Shown here piece after piece: positions 14,220 to 23,937 of a stretch of DNA of 29,343 nucleotides. The stretch lies in contig DATFXM010000141.1 in NCBI GenBank assembly GCA_035315885.1, positions 1-29,343 of the forward strand, in the 5' to 3' direction. Position 1 is the stretch's first letter, and each line of letters starts with the position of its first letter. The notes beneath the pieces are model-generated. The model was not told the origin of the DNA and did not search any database. It saw nothing but the letters and a program-made list of their open reading frames with translations. This DNA comes from DATFXM01 sp035315885 (GTDB lineage: Bacteria > Acidobacteriota > Blastocatellia > UBA7656). Both the position numbers and the translations under genes were made by a program.

Positions 14220-16364
14220 CTAAAAGACAAAGACGAAGAATGGAGCATCGGTTCTATCGCCATTACTCACGTACATGGTATGAATAATCACGAAACCCGT
14301 ACTTGAACAGCCTATACAAAAGAAATCAGCCGTTACGGGAAAAACAGCGCTTTCCCCAGCGGTGACTAGAATGAATCGCCCACGAATATCAAACCCGAAA
14401 TCAATAATGTGGCTTCCAAGAGCACCGTAAGTAAAGTTAAATCCACACGGGGGTACCGTTCGCACGAGTCCTGACGCCTGCGAGTTGTAGCAGCGCACGA
14501 TTCCATTGGCGGGATCTACGTAGGCCATGGCTTTGACCCAACCCCCGCTGTCGAGAGTCTGGACAGCGTTTCCATCCGCTCTGATCGCTATCGCAGCCGT
14601 GTTGCCGGTATTCTTAAACCAACCACCCAGGCCATTGATAATGTCGTTGGATTCGCCTAATACACCAACGCTGCGGGACGTGGCGTGCAGGCTGGCAAAC
14701 GGGTAAGGCGAGCTCGTCCCGATGCCCACGTTGCCACCCGGCACGATGGTCATTTGATCGGCACCATTGTTTTCCCGGAAATGTAGGCTACGGCCCGTCG
14801 GACGGTTGATAAACACTCCTGCGTTTGCGTTATTACTGACATCGCCTCCTAACGCAAAGTCATTACACCCTCCCATCGCGCCAAATCCAATTGCCCCAGT
14901 AGGCGCCGGACAGCCGGCACTGCCAATCAGCACTGCTATCCCATCCCCCTGGACAGCGAGACGCGCTGCCGGCGCGCTGGTCCCGATTCCGACGCGGCCG
15001 CCACCAGACTGCAGAACTAAATTCCTCCACGCCACGTTCGGAGTCAGCGACTCGATATAACCAACTTGATTCGTCTGATCATAGGACATTCCTATGCCCC
15101 CGCTATTCCCTCCGCCCCCGATTACAAAATGCCTTGCATCCCACGCTGTTATAAAACCAGGGTTGGTATCGTTGACAGTGGTTAGCTGCAGCCTGGCCAA
15201 TGGTGATGCTGTCCCAATGCCAACATTCCCCGGAGACGTCACTCGCATCCGCTCGGTTATTGTGCCTCCAGCGCCTGTCGTGCGCATTATCACCGCCCCG
15301 TCGTTATGCGCACCTGAGTCGAGGTACAACTGACCAGGAAACACTGAGTTGTTCCCCCAAAACTGTATCGCCGCCGCTGCAGGCGTTGTAGTCAGCGGAA
15401 AAGGCGCACCGTAGAATCTCAGACCTCCGGTGTTGTTCTGTATTGTGATGTCCCGTGCAGGAAGGGACAGCGGCGGCGGCGTGAAGATGATATTCCCGTT
15501 AACGGTCAGGTCCTCATTTACGAACAATTCGGGCGATAAATGATCGTTTCTCTTACCCTTCTTGCCGTTTGGGTTTTGATTGAGAGACCCGAGCTGATCC
15601 GCGCCTCCTAAGGTGGGTGTTGTCGGCCTACTTGTGCCAGCAGTGCCGCTCGCTGTAGTTTGGATCGTACCGTCCGGAAAGAGTATGCCTTGCGAAGTGC
15701 GGATCAAGCCGTCGACGTCCAGCCGCGCCCTCGGATTTGTGATTCCAATTCCAAGATTACCCTCTTGAGTCAGACGCATCTGCTCGGCATCGCTCCCGCG
15801 GAAGAAGTCGCCAATGCGAAACGAAAGCGCGCCTCTGCCTCTCGTAATTTGTCCTTCTTCTCCGTTATGAGCGATCACCGTGGCTGTCTGACTGCTATCG
15901 TCATTTAGCACCGTCAGCGAGGCGTTCTCTTCTATGGGTCCGATGGCTTGCGACTGCTGAGCGGTCATCTGCGAAGCGTCTACAGCCCGGATGGTGGCGG
16001 ACGGCTTCATTATTGTTACTGAGCCGATCCTCTCAGTGAGTTTTCCCGAGACGTTTTTGACCGTGACGACGCACAGGTAAGTATCATCTGCGAGCGGTTC
16101 AGCTTGTCCGTCACGCAATTGCCAGTCGAGTACATTTCCTCCACGCACCTCGTTGTCGAACAGCTTCCTGCCGGCTAAGTTGTAGACCTCCAATCTGATC
16201 TGCACGATGGACGAAGGCGCGGTGAAGCGGACGTGATCGCCGGATGCGAACGCTGTGACAGTATCCGGAGAGTCTTTACTTGCGGCATGGTCTTGTGCTG
16301 TGACCGGCTTTAGAAGAGAAAAACCAACAAGAAGGCTGATTGCTAATCGAGATCGTATATGCAT
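14220..16364 (-). CDS. fiber 2: secreted tail-fiber-like protein, paralog of fiber 3
   Basis: This is a secreted protein of 714 residues. A signal peptide (about 1-23, ending VTA-Q) is followed by a FlgD-like Ig domain (about 35-115; IVQIRLEVYNLAGRKLFDNE, then VLDWQLRDGQAEPLADDTYLCVVTVK). The conserved segment QQSQAIGPIEENASLTVL comes next, then GALSFRIGDFF and repeats GNLGIGITNP, GILFPDGTIQTTAS, GNVGIGTASP, GRVGIGTSAP and GNVGIGTSSP. The DLTVNGNIIFTPPPLSLP region also matches fiber 3. The C-terminal part has AAIAIRADGNAVQTL, WVKAMAYV and VRCYNSQASG, followed by a tip of about 80 residues unlike that of fiber 3. AAGGGAG precedes the ATG. It lies directly downstream of RR2 in the HK-RR-fiber order. 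Confidence 0.88.
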   Translation of the reverse strand: MHIRSRLAISLLVGFSLLKPVTAQDHAASKDSPDTVTAFASGDHVRFTAPSSIVQIRLEVYNLAGRKLFDNEVRGGNVLDWQLRDGQAEPLADDTYLCVVTVKNVSGKLTERIGSVTIMKPSATIRAVDASQMTAQQSQAIGPIEENASLTVLNDDSSQTATVIAHNGEEGQITRGRGALSFRIGDFFRGSDAEQMRLTQEGNLGIGITNPRARLDVDGLIRTSQGILFPDGTIQTTASGTAGTSRPTTPTLGGADQLGSLNQNPNGKKGKRNDHLSPELFVNEDLTVNGNIIFTPPPLSLPARDITIQNNTGGLRFYGAPFPLTTTPAAAAIQFWGNNSVFPGQLYLDSGAHNDGAVIMRTTGAGGTITERMRVTSPGNVGIGTASPLARLQLTTVNDTNPGFITAWDARHFVIGGGGNSGGIGMSYDQTNQVGYIESLTPNVAWRNLVLQSGGGRVGIGTSAPAARLAVQGDGIAVLIGSAGCPAPTGAIGFGAMGGCNDFALGGDVSNNANAGVFINRPTGRSLHFRENNGADQMTIVPGGNVGIGTSSPYPFASLHATSRSVGVLGESNDIINGLGGWFKNTGNTAAIAIRADGNAVQTLDSGGWVKAMAYVDPANGIVRCYNSQASGLVRTVPPCGFNFTYGALGSHIIDFGFDIRGRFILVTAGESAVFPVTADFFCIGCSSTGFVIIHTMYVSNGDRTDAPFFVFVF

Positions 16365-16709
16365 TGCGGATCTCCCTTATTGATAAACTACCTGCTTTCA
16401 ATATCGTTGGCCGACGAGTTGATCGTGTAGGCTTACGCTGCGGGGATGTTAAGAGCGATCAGAGTGATCGAGGCACTCCCGCGATGAATCAATCGTTTCA
16501 TCACTATTATCTCTACCTTGAACGCTCCATCATTCGATTCACAAAACACGAACCATAGTAATCAGATTGCCTGGCTGGCGTAACTACGCAGGTAGGCGGG
16601 TTGAGCCATGGAAAAACGGAAACAAAACTGCTACGGAAAGGGAACAGAACTAAGTCTGTAGTTGTGATGCGAGCGTGGCGCAGTTAAGTCAGGCGACCAC
16701 CAGAGGCGT
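16365..16709 (-). other. intergenic region between RR2 and fiber 2
   Basis: No supported gene is seen. On the minus strand the sequence CCTACCTGCGTAGTTACGC (16574-16592) contains the inverted repeat GCGTA-GT-TACGC and CTAC/GTAG half-sites, a possible regulator-binding site for fiber 2. The fiber 2 ribosome site AAGGGAG lies next to 16364. Confidence 0.35.
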
Positions 16710-17378
16710 TCACACGAGGCGGTTGCGCAGCGCCTTAGCGACCGCCTCGCTCTTTGAATGGACCTGAAGTTTTTCGTAGATGTTTCGCAGATGAAAGGAT
16801 ACGGTGTTAATACTTATATCCATCTCCGCCGCCGCGGTTTTGTAGTTATGGCCTTCAACCAGAAGCTTCAATAACTCAGTTTCTTGCGGCGTGAGGTGAT
16901 ATTCAGCTCGCTCCGGAGGGCTGATCTCGCGAAACAGTTTGATCACTCGGCGAGCAACTTCGGGGGACATCGGGGCGCCGCCGTTCACCACTTCCTTGAT
17001 GGATTCCAAAAGCCGTGCAGGCGGTGTGTTCTTCAAAAGATATCCTGAGGCGCCGGCGCACAGCGCTTTGAACACGTCCTCGTCATCGTCGTAAACCGTG
17101 AGCGCAAGCAAGGGAATATCAGGATAGCGCTCTCGCAAAACGCGAATGCCCTCAATCCCGCTCATACCCGGCAATCCAATGTCGGTTAGAACGACATCAG
17201 GAAGTTTATCTCCGATAAGACGAAGGGCGTCTTCCATCGAGCGAAAGGCGCCCGTGCACTCATATCCGCGCGTTCCGTTTATCAGCATTGACAAGCCATC
17301 GCGAACCTCACGTTGGTCCTCGATGACCGCGACTTTGATCGAGCCCGGCATTGACGTGTTGCTGTGAACCTCCGTCAA
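16710..17378 (-). CDS. RR2: LuxR/NarL-family response regulator
   Basis: This is a response regulator of 222 residues, the likely partner of HK2 and closely similar to RR1. The receiver domain has acidic pair ED (21-22), phospho-acceptor Asp67 in VLTDIGLPGMSG, ALTVYDD and YLLKNTPP. The LuxR-type helix-turn-helix reads LTPQETELLKLLVEGHNYK, then INTVSFHLRNIYEKLQVHSKSEAV. I chose TTG 17376-17378: it follows GGAGGGGAG at good distance and gives the same N-terminal length as RR1. The upstream GTG at 17450 lies inside the conserved junction element, and ATG at the MPGSIK position has no close ribosome site. It lies 122 bases after HK2 and about 345 before fiber 2. Confidence 0.9.
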   Translation of the reverse strand: MTEVHSNTSMPGSIKVAVIEDQREVRDGLSMLINGTRGYECTGAFRSMEDALRLIGDKLPDVVLTDIGLPGMSGIEGIRVLRERYPDIPLLALTVYDDDEDVFKALCAGASGYLLKNTPPARLLESIKEVVNGGAPMSPEVARRVIKLFREISPPERAEYHLTPQETELLKLLVEGHNYKTAAAEMDISINTVSFHLRNIYEKLQVHSKSEAVAKALRNRLV

Positions 17379-17419
17379 AATCTCCCCTCCATGTGCCAAA
17401 TCTGTTCGTCTGGTCCGAG

Positions 17420-17466
17420 TGTACAACATGCCAATCCCGACGTCGCCCACCTATTCACGTAGGTCG
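17420..17466 (-). promoter_or_regulatory. conserved HK-RR junction element with promoter-like boxes, copy 2
   Basis: Read on the minus strand, 17466-17442 matches 3769-3793 at 20 of 25 bases, and both ends of the element are conserved. The dyad here is CCTAC-N8-GTGGG. GGCGAC (17447-17442) is followed by 16 bases and TGTACA (17425-17420), exactly the spacing of copy 1. The predicted start of transcription lies about 30 bases before the TTG of RR2. Confidence 0.5.
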
Positions 17467-17500
17467 TGCTGAAAGAAAAGAAGTGAGGACTCGAAAAAGC

Positions 17501-20500
17501 TCAGGAGTTCCGTCTGCGTGAGAACCTGCCGCCGTTGAGCCGGCTTGAGAACCAGCGCTTCCGGCCGAGAGGTACCTGGAGAGTGACGATTGTTCCGCGG
17601 CCGGGAAGCGATGCGACTTCAAACCCTCCGCCAAATCCTTCAGCGCGTTTGCGCATGTTTACCAGTCCCTGCCCATCGCCGGCTTCCGCGGGCTCAAACC
17701 CCTTGCCGTTGTCTTCGATTTTCAGTTCGAGATGGCCCCCAAGGATTCGAAGCTCGATGCTCGCTTCCGCGCAACCCGAATGGCGAACGACGTTGTTGAT
17801 CGCTTCCTTGAAAATAAGGAAGACATCACGGCGCACGTCCGCCCGAAGGTTCAATGGTTGATTAACGTCGGGCGCGCGAAATTGGAACCTGATATTGCGG
17901 GCGGTGAGCGTATCGGCTGCAAAACCCCTCATTCTGCGTGTCAAGTCGCGCAGCTGATCTCGTCCTGGCTTCACCGCCCATACTATGTCGCTCATCGATG
18001 CTACCGACTCTCGCGAGATCCGCGCAATCGACGCAAGCGGGCTGTCTTTGTCTTTATCAACATTTCCGAGCTGCTGGTAAGCGACCTCGCTCAGAATTGC
18101 AATCTTGGTCAGATTAGCGCCGATGTCATCGTGAAGATCCGATGCGATTCGCGTGCGCACGCGCTCCAACTCCAGCAAGCGCACGACACGATAACGGTAC
18201 AGCCAAAAAAGCATCAACGTGAGAACGCCTCCAGCAAGTGCGACAAACCACCACCGCGCCCAAATCGGGGGAAGGATTCTGAACGTGACGACTGCCGGAC
18301 TGGAACTCGCTACGCCGGCGGAATTGACTGCGCGTACGAGGAATCTGTAACGTCCGGGCGCAAGCCGGTAATCCACGCTGCGCTGCTCGGTTGGCATGCT
18401 CCAGTCAGCGTCGTTGCCTTCGAGCTGATGTTGGTAATGCAACACCCCGCCCGCCGCAAAGCTCGGGCCTAAGAAATCGATCTGCAGTTGATTCTGATCT
18501 GCGGCCAGATCGGGCAGCGTAACATCGGTTTCACCAACCGCCGAAACGAATCGGTTTGAGCCTGCAACGCGCAGGGCACTGATAAGAATCGTTGGGGCCG
18601 CCTGCGACTGGTCATCGGGTGCCGGCACAAAATGCGATAACCCTCCCGTCGTACCAAACCAAAGCCCGCCCGAGCGATCTCGAAAGCAAGATCTGAAGGA
18701 GCCAGAGGCTAAACCATCGGCAGTGGTAAAGTGCCAGAAATGACCGGTTGTCGGGTCGAGCCGGTCGAGTCCGCGTGCGGTGCCAATGTAGATGCGTCCT
18801 TGAGGATCCTCGACTATCAGTCGATCCGAGGCTAGCTCCGTGCTGTTACTGGACAGCCCTTGCGCAGTCGAATAGGAAATGAACTCGGGCCGTTCGGCCT
18901 GTGGATCGTCAACGCGAATAAGCCCGCTTCGAGCCGAAGCGAACCAGAGTCTGCCGGCGTGATCCAGATATATGCTGGTGATCGCTCCGGGCGGTACTCC
19001 GTCGGTTGCTGTGAAAAAGGTAAACCCTCCATCGCGATATCGAGCTATCCTGTCATTGAACCCAATCCAAACATTGCCCACGCGGTCTTCACAGAACGAG
19101 TGGGGTATGTCGTTCTCGATACGGAAGCCCGGAGCACTCGACACGTCGCGAAGGGTTTCAGTGGCACGTTCCCATAGCCACAAGGGCTTGGGGGTGAACC
19201 ATCTCGCAATCCAAATGTTGCTTCGAGAGTCCGCAAAGAGGCGCAGGAGCTGGTTATCTTCTATACCGTCCTTGCTTGCGTAAACCGCGAGCGGACGCTC
19301 CGCTTTTATTTGATCGAGAGTATCAGCGGCACGAAACCTGTAGAGGCCCGCTGTTGTGCCGATCCACCATTCACCATTGGGAGCTTGCAGCGTGACCCCT
19401 TCCGACCTCCAGCCTAAATCGGGGATCCCACCAGGCTTGAACCAACTGAAGCGCTGCTCGTCAAAGCTGCCTAAACGTAGGTAGTGATACTCCAGTGAGC
19501 CTCCCAGCGGGTCTGGCCTTGCACCGTCAAAAAAGCTCGTGCGTTGGTCGCCAAAAACTGATCCTCTGAAACACACCTCACCCGCCCTGTCCTCGAAAAT
19601 CGAATCGATTTCGCAGATGCCGTCACGCTGGTCGTAAGTAACAAAGCCGTTGCGTTCCAGTTTCATCGCTCCAGCGTTGAGGGTGCCCAGCCAGAGGTTG
19701 CCGGCAAGATCCTGGTTAAGCGCGGTGATATCAAAATAACTCAGGCCGTTCTTCTCGCTATAGGTATGAAACCACCGTCCCCGTTCGTCGCGGTTGGGAA
19801 AGAATTGGACCAACCCACGCGCAGTTGCAATCCAGAATTTGCGATCGGAAGTCTCAAGGAGTTGGAATACCCACGGAACTGGCATACCTTCCTGCATCGA
19901 ATAGTGCTCGGCAACGACGGGCGGTTTGTGCGTATCGTCGGCGACGAACCGGAAAAAACCGCCATAGCGTGTCCCGGCCCATAGCTGGCCCTGGTGGTCT
20001 TCCAGGAGGTCGTGCAGATAGTTGTCCGGCAGTCCGTCACTTTTTGTGTAGTGCGCCGAGCTACCATCGGGCCAACGGCGATACAGACCACTTGGCGCAG
20101 CCACCCATACCGAACCGTCCTTGCCTTCCAATAGGTCAGAGATAATCCCGCCTTCAGTCCAGTCCGGCGGAATTCCGAGGTTTACGGGCCGTAACGCGAA
20201 ATGCTCCTTATCTTCCTCGAGTCGGTACAGTCCCTTGTCGGTGCCGCACCAGATTACACCGTCGTGGTTTTCCAACAGTACAGTAACCGATCTAGCGGAC
20301 CCGTCTTCGTCATTAGCGATGACGGAAAACATGGGTCGAGTGCGCGAGTCTGTCTCGTTAGCGTATATCACTCGATGCTCGGGCGCCGCGTTTGGATTGA
20401 ATCGGACCAGTCCAGCGCTCGTGGCTATCCAATATTCACCTTTACACGTTTCCAAAAAATCAGTGACCGCACGGTTTGGCAGGCCTTGATCCGTGCCGTA

Positions 20501-20734
20501 GTTGGTAAAGGTGTATCCATCAAAACGCGACAGCCCATCACCGGTACAAAACCAAAGGAATCCACGCGAGTCACGTATTACCTTACTGATTCTATTGTGT
20601 GTCAATCCGTCGGCAGTCGTGTAGGTTTTTATCGGCAACCGTTCTGCTCGAATCGGGATCGAAACCGCCAACGCCACAACTAACCAGGCAAGACGAAATG
20701 AATTGAAAATTGTTCTCGAGCTTACGACGCGCAT
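17501..20734 (-). CDS. HK2: two-component propeller sensor histidine kinase
   Basis: This is a sensor kinase of 1077 residues, of the same sub-type as HK1. A signal peptide (about 1-30, ending IRA-E) is followed by LPIKTYTTADGLTHNRI and a long propeller region (about 35-715) with blades such as GSVWVAAPSGLYRRW, GQLWAGTRYGGFFRF and GRIYIGTARGLDRLD. A Y_Y_Y domain follows (about 720-815). The membrane segment starts at W828-W829, and phospho-acceptor His868 lies in SDLHDDIG. The ATP-binding domain has KEAINN, EDNGKGF and GQGLVNM. It shares KPGRDQLRDLTRRMR and ADVRRDVFLIFKEA with HK1. All kinase motifs are intact. RR2 lies directly downstream. The start ATG 20734 has only a weak ribosome site, but the signal peptide begins there. 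Confidence 0.94.
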   Translation of the reverse strand: MRVVSSRTIFNSFRLAWLVVALAVSIPIRAERLPIKTYTTADGLTHNRISKVIRDSRGFLWFCTGDGLSRFDGYTFTNYGTDQGLPNRAVTDFLETCKGEYWIATSAGLVRFNPNAAPEHRVIYANETDSRTRPMFSVIANDEDGSARSVTVLLENHDGVIWCGTDKGLYRLEEDKEHFALRPVNLGIPPDWTEGGIISDLLEGKDGSVWVAAPSGLYRRWPDGSSAHYTKSDGLPDNYLHDLLEDHQGQLWAGTRYGGFFRFVADDTHKPPVVAEHYSMQEGMPVPWVFQLLETSDRKFWIATARGLVQFFPNRDERGRWFHTYSEKNGLSYFDITALNQDLAGNLWLGTLNAGAMKLERNGFVTYDQRDGICEIDSIFEDRAGEVCFRGSVFGDQRTSFFDGARPDPLGGSLEYHYLRLGSFDEQRFSWFKPGGIPDLGWRSEGVTLQAPNGEWWIGTTAGLYRFRAADTLDQIKAERPLAVYASKDGIEDNQLLRLFADSRSNIWIARWFTPKPLWLWERATETLRDVSSAPGFRIENDIPHSFCEDRVGNVWIGFNDRIARYRDGGFTFFTATDGVPPGAITSIYLDHAGRLWFASARSGLIRVDDPQAERPEFISYSTAQGLSSNSTELASDRLIVEDPQGRIYIGTARGLDRLDPTTGHFWHFTTADGLASGSFRSCFRDRSGGLWFGTTGGLSHFVPAPDDQSQAAPTILISALRVAGSNRFVSAVGETDVTLPDLAADQNQLQIDFLGPSFAAGGVLHYQHQLEGNDADWSMPTEQRSVDYRLAPGRYRFLVRAVNSAGVASSSPAVVTFRILPPIWARWWFVALAGGVLTLMLFWLYRYRVVRLLELERVRTRIASDLHDDIGANLTKIAILSEVAYQQLGNVDKDKDSPLASIARISRESVASMSDIVWAVKPGRDQLRDLTRRMRGFAADTLTARNIRFQFRAPDVNQPLNLRADVRRDVFLIFKEAINNVVRHSGCAEASIELRILGGHLELKIEDNGKGFEPAEAGDGQGLVNMRKRAEGFGGGFEVASLPGRGTIVTLQVPLGRKRWFSSRLNGGRFSRRRNS

Positions 20735-21089
20735 AGTCTCTTAACTCAGGGTGAGGAGACTGCGGGCTGTTAAGATGGCGTTCTGCTCCCGGCCAAAAAA
20801 CCGTCGAGAAGTCGACTCTGCAGATGTCGTCAAGTCTAGTTTCATGGTCATTTGCTGTCAATCCAAGGAGCATCCAAGCAGTGTCATTCGGCTATCTAGG
20901 TATAGATAGATTGGCTCAAAGGCAGCAATCGAACTCCAAAAGCTCTATAACGCTGAGTTTTGGTGAATTCGCCAGAGTGACGAAAGGGTTGCTCTGGTTT
21001 GAACTTGCCGGACTCAGTTATTCTTTTTTGTGCTGTCTGAATCGCCTCAGTATGGCTGTGTTGGCATACAAGCGGCACACTCGATTAAC
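20735..21089 (-). other. intergenic region between the small secreted protein gene and HK2
   Basis: It holds the HK2 promoter region and a possible terminator at 20794-20816. A long plus-strand frame (20824-21291) overlaps the small secreted gene on the opposite strand. It has no ribosome site or family features, so I see no gene there. Confidence 0.4.
20794..20816 (-). terminator. possible intrinsic terminator before HK2
   Basis: On the minus strand GTCGA-CTTC-TCGAC is followed by GG and six T residues. The stem is only five base pairs, so strength is modest. It would end transcription from the small secreted protein gene upstream of HK2. Confidence 0.35.
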
Positions 21090-21275
21090 TCATAATAGTT
21101 CATCTGGCTCGAGGTCGGTGGAAGTCAACTCGTGGGCGGCCGGAATTTTTTCCGTCGGCGGCTGGTCGGTTGTTGGCGTACTTGGCGCGGCTGGCAGCTT
21201 AGGCGACTGCCCCGGCGTTGACGTCGAAACGAACAGAAGTAGCACGACTAAATTTGTAATTCGCCGTAATTTCAT
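21090..21275 (-). CDS. small secreted Pro/Thr-rich protein
   Basis: This frame of 61 residues has a clear signal peptide (MKLRRITNLVVLLLFVSTST, cleavage near PGQ). It is followed by a short Pro/Thr/Ser-rich chain ending in acidic residues (EPDELL). GGAGAG lies six bases before the ATG. There is no Cys for lipidation. No homology is recognised. It lies between fiber 3 and HK2 on the same strand. Small size makes the call less certain, but the ribosome site and signal peptide together support it. Confidence 0.6.
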   Translation of the reverse strand: MKLRRITNLVVLLLFVSTSTPGQSPKLPAAPSTPTTDQPPTEKIPAAHELTSTDLEPDELL

Positions 21276-21537
21276 TCCATCTCTCCAATAAATTCGTACC
21301 AGGTCAGATCACGCTCTTTCGTCTCGCTTGGAGACAGGCCGGTGAAGCCGCACGAATTATCTTGCGAAACACGCTCTCACCGCTGGCGTCAGCGATTTCT
21401 TCGGGTGGCATGAGTGAGCACAACTCATCACGCAGTGATGCCGAATCCGGATGGTATACCCACGGCGTCCTCCTAACTAGGTATTCACAATTACGCCCCG
21501 TGTGGGCGCTGCGCTGACCGACTCGCCAAAGAATTGG
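21276..21537 (-). other. spacer after fiber 3
   Basis: No gene is seen. A short hairpin (CGCCC-N5-GGGCG, 21494-21508) lies 30 bases past the fiber 3 stop and is followed on the minus strand by TAATTGTG, at best a weak terminator. Confidence 0.35.
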
Positions 21538-23733
21538 CTAGTACACAAAGATGTAGAACGAAAAGGCAACCGGGTCACCAGACGATGTCTGGTAATTAAA
21601 AAGACTGACCGTATTTGACCCCACAAAACCAGGCAAGAGTGCAAATTGTGACACTGGGTGAGTATTTAAAGACGTCACCGAAATAAATCGGTCGTCAACT
21701 CTGAAGGGGAAACCAATGGTATACGCTCCAAGAGACCCTAAGGTGACGCTAATCCCACACGGAGCCAAGGATCGCGTGAATCCCGTCGCTTGCGAATTGT
21801 AGCACCGCACGACCGTTCCATCGCCGGTCACGAATGCCATGGCTTTAACCCATCCACCGTGCTGGAGAGTCTGGACAGCATTTCCATCCGCTCTTATCGC
21901 GATTGCAGCAGTATTGCTTGGGTTTTTGAACTGACCACCGATGCTCTCGACGTCAGCGAGAAAGTCGGCCTCGCCTTTGACCCCAACGCCTTGTCCGGTC
22001 ACAGCGTGCAGCCGGGCCTGCGGACTGGTGGTCCCAATGCCTACGTTGCCGCGGCCTGGCGCGATGATCATTTGGTCGGGACCGTTGCCCTCGCGGAAGT
22101 GAAGGCTCTGGCCCGTGGGCCGGTTGATGTAGATTCCAGCATTGCTTGTGTTGCTGACATCGCCGCCCAGGGCAAAATTATTACAGCCCGACATCGCGCC
22201 GAAGCCTATCCCCGCCGTGGGCGAAGCGCATCCCGCACTGCCAATTAGCACATCGGTCCCGTCGCCTCTGACAGCCAGCCGGGCTGTCGGCGCGGGCGTC
22301 CCGATACCGACGTTGCCTGATGAATCTATTGTGACTCTGGCCGTGGAATCATCAGAGGATGATCCCGTGAAAAACTGCAACTTGTTGCCCCCAGAATCTA
22401 TGCCGACTGAGGCAACCTGGCTGCCCCCTCGAAAAATTACGTACGAATCTCTCCAACCCGATGGGACAGACTGTAAGAAATTCGCGCCTTGCGAGGGTGT
22501 TCCGGCCTGAACACCAGTACTAAAAAACCCGGTTCCAGTGACGGAGAGCGTGCTCAGGGGATTGGTCGTGCCGATGCCGACGTTGCCGTTCGCTGTCACA
22601 CGCATCCTCTCGGTGATTGTTCCTCCAGTTCCGGCTGTGCGAATGATCACCGCTCCCGAGTTGTGCGCACCTGAGTCCAGGTACAGCTGACCGGGGAATA
22701 ACGAGGCGTTCCCCCAAAACTGTATCGCCGCAGCCGCCGGTGAAGCGGTCAGCGTCGGTGCTCCAAAGAATCGTAGCCCTCCCGTGTTGTTCTGTATTGT
22801 TATGTCCCGCTGCGGTGTGCTGAGTGGGGGCGGAGTGAATATGATATTTCCGTTTACCGTCAAATCCTCATTTACAAATAAATCAGGCGAGACTATCCCC
22901 TTCTTGCCTACCTTGCCTTTACCTACGTTTTGATTTGCAGAGCCTTGAAGATTGCCCAGATTGTTTTGGTGCTTTCCAACTTCTGCCGATTCGCTGACTC
23001 TCCCATCAAGCGCCGCGGTCGTTTGAATCGTCCCATCTGGAAACAGAATCCCCTTGCTTGCCCGGATCATACCGTCTACATCCAGTCTCAGTTGCGGATG
23101 GCTGATTCCTATCCCCAGATTGCCTTCTTCAGTGAGCCGCATCTGCTCGGTGTCTTTGCCGCTGAAGAAATCTCCAATTCGAAAGGAGAGCGCTCCGCGT
23201 CTCCGGATTAGCTGTCCGTCCGTTCCGTCGTGTGCGATGACGGTTCCCGTCTGGGTCTCACCTTCTTTCAAGACCGTCAAGGAGGCATTCTCTTCTACAG
23301 GCCCGATAGCCTGCGACTGTTGTGGAGTCATCTGTGATGCGTCTACCGGCTGCACACTCGCAGACGTGTTTTCTACCATCACCGAGCCCATCCTTTCAGT
23401 GATTCTTCCCGAGAGGCTCTTTACCGTGACGACACACAGGTAGGTGTCATCTGGCAGGCGCTCGGCTTGTCCGTCTTGCAACTGCCAGTCGAGCACATTC
23501 CCACCCCGCACTTCGTTATCGAAGACCTTCTTGCCGGTCGAGCCGTAGACCTCAAGGCGAATCTGTACAATGGAAGAGGGGGCAGCGAAACGCACGCGGT
23601 CATTAGATGCGAAGGCCGTTACGATCAAAACGGTTCTCTGAGCATTTGCCGCTTTGTCATTTTGAGAAAGCGCAGCGTTCGCGAAACACAGTATCAGAAT
23701 CAAGCAAATCGAAGAATGAAACAGAGTGCGCAT
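21538..23733 (-). CDS. fiber 3: secreted tail-fiber-like protein, paralog of fiber 2
   Basis: This is a secreted protein of 731 residues. A signal peptide (about 1-24, ending ALS-Q) is followed by a FlgD-like Ig domain with IVQIRLEVYGSTGKKVFDNE and VLDWQLQDGQAERLPDDTYL. Next come QQSQAIGPVEENASLTVL, GALSFRIGDFF and the repeats GNLGIGISHP, GILFPDGTIQTTAA, GNVGIGTTNP, GNVGIGTPAP and GNVGIGTTSP. Most of the chain aligns with fiber 2. It has an extra or divergent stretch (SGWRDSYVIFRGGSQVASVG) and a different C-terminal tip after VRCYNSQATG. I chose ATG 23733 because GGGGGG and the signal peptide sit there; the frame is open to 23883 without support. It follows RR3 and the TPR gene. Confidence 0.88.
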   Translation of the reverse strand: MRTLFHSSICLILILCFANAALSQNDKAANAQRTVLIVTAFASNDRVRFAAPSSIVQIRLEVYGSTGKKVFDNEVRGGNVLDWQLQDGQAERLPDDTYLCVVTVKSLSGRITERMGSVMVENTSASVQPVDASQMTPQQSQAIGPVEENASLTVLKEGETQTGTVIAHDGTDGQLIRRRGALSFRIGDFFSGKDTEQMRLTEEGNLGIGISHPQLRLDVDGMIRASKGILFPDGTIQTTAALDGRVSESAEVGKHQNNLGNLQGSANQNVGKGKVGKKGIVSPDLFVNEDLTVNGNIIFTPPPLSTPQRDITIQNNTGGLRFFGAPTLTASPAAAAIQFWGNASLFPGQLYLDSGAHNSGAVIIRTAGTGGTITERMRVTANGNVGIGTTNPLSTLSVTGTGFFSTGVQAGTPSQGANFLQSVPSGWRDSYVIFRGGSQVASVGIDSGGNKLQFFTGSSSDDSTARVTIDSSGNVGIGTPAPTARLAVRGDGTDVLIGSAGCASPTAGIGFGAMSGCNNFALGGDVSNTSNAGIYINRPTGQSLHFREGNGPDQMIIAPGRGNVGIGTTSPQARLHAVTGQGVGVKGEADFLADVESIGGQFKNPSNTAAIAIRADGNAVQTLQHGGWVKAMAFVTGDGTVVRCYNSQATGFTRSLAPCGISVTLGSLGAYTIGFPFRVDDRFISVTSLNTHPVSQFALLPGFVGSNTVSLFNYQTSSGDPVAFSFYIFVY

Positions 23734-23937
23734 TGGATCCCCCCTTCTTAATGAGAGCCGCGCAAGAGGTATTTGCGGAGAAGCAAGCGCAGCACACATA
23801 CTCTTCACGAAGATGATTACAGACTTCAGTGGACGCGTTTGACTCTGCCATACGACAGCGCTAACGTTGCCTGGATGCGGCACAGGTTACAATTCTCGGA
23901 ACCTCTATATTTCTTGATCAGGAACTTCTCTATATAG

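Noticed and set aside
20824..21291. 155-codon plus-strand frame upstream of HK2
   Set aside because: It overlaps the small secreted gene on the other strand, has no ribosome site, and its composition is not protein-like.
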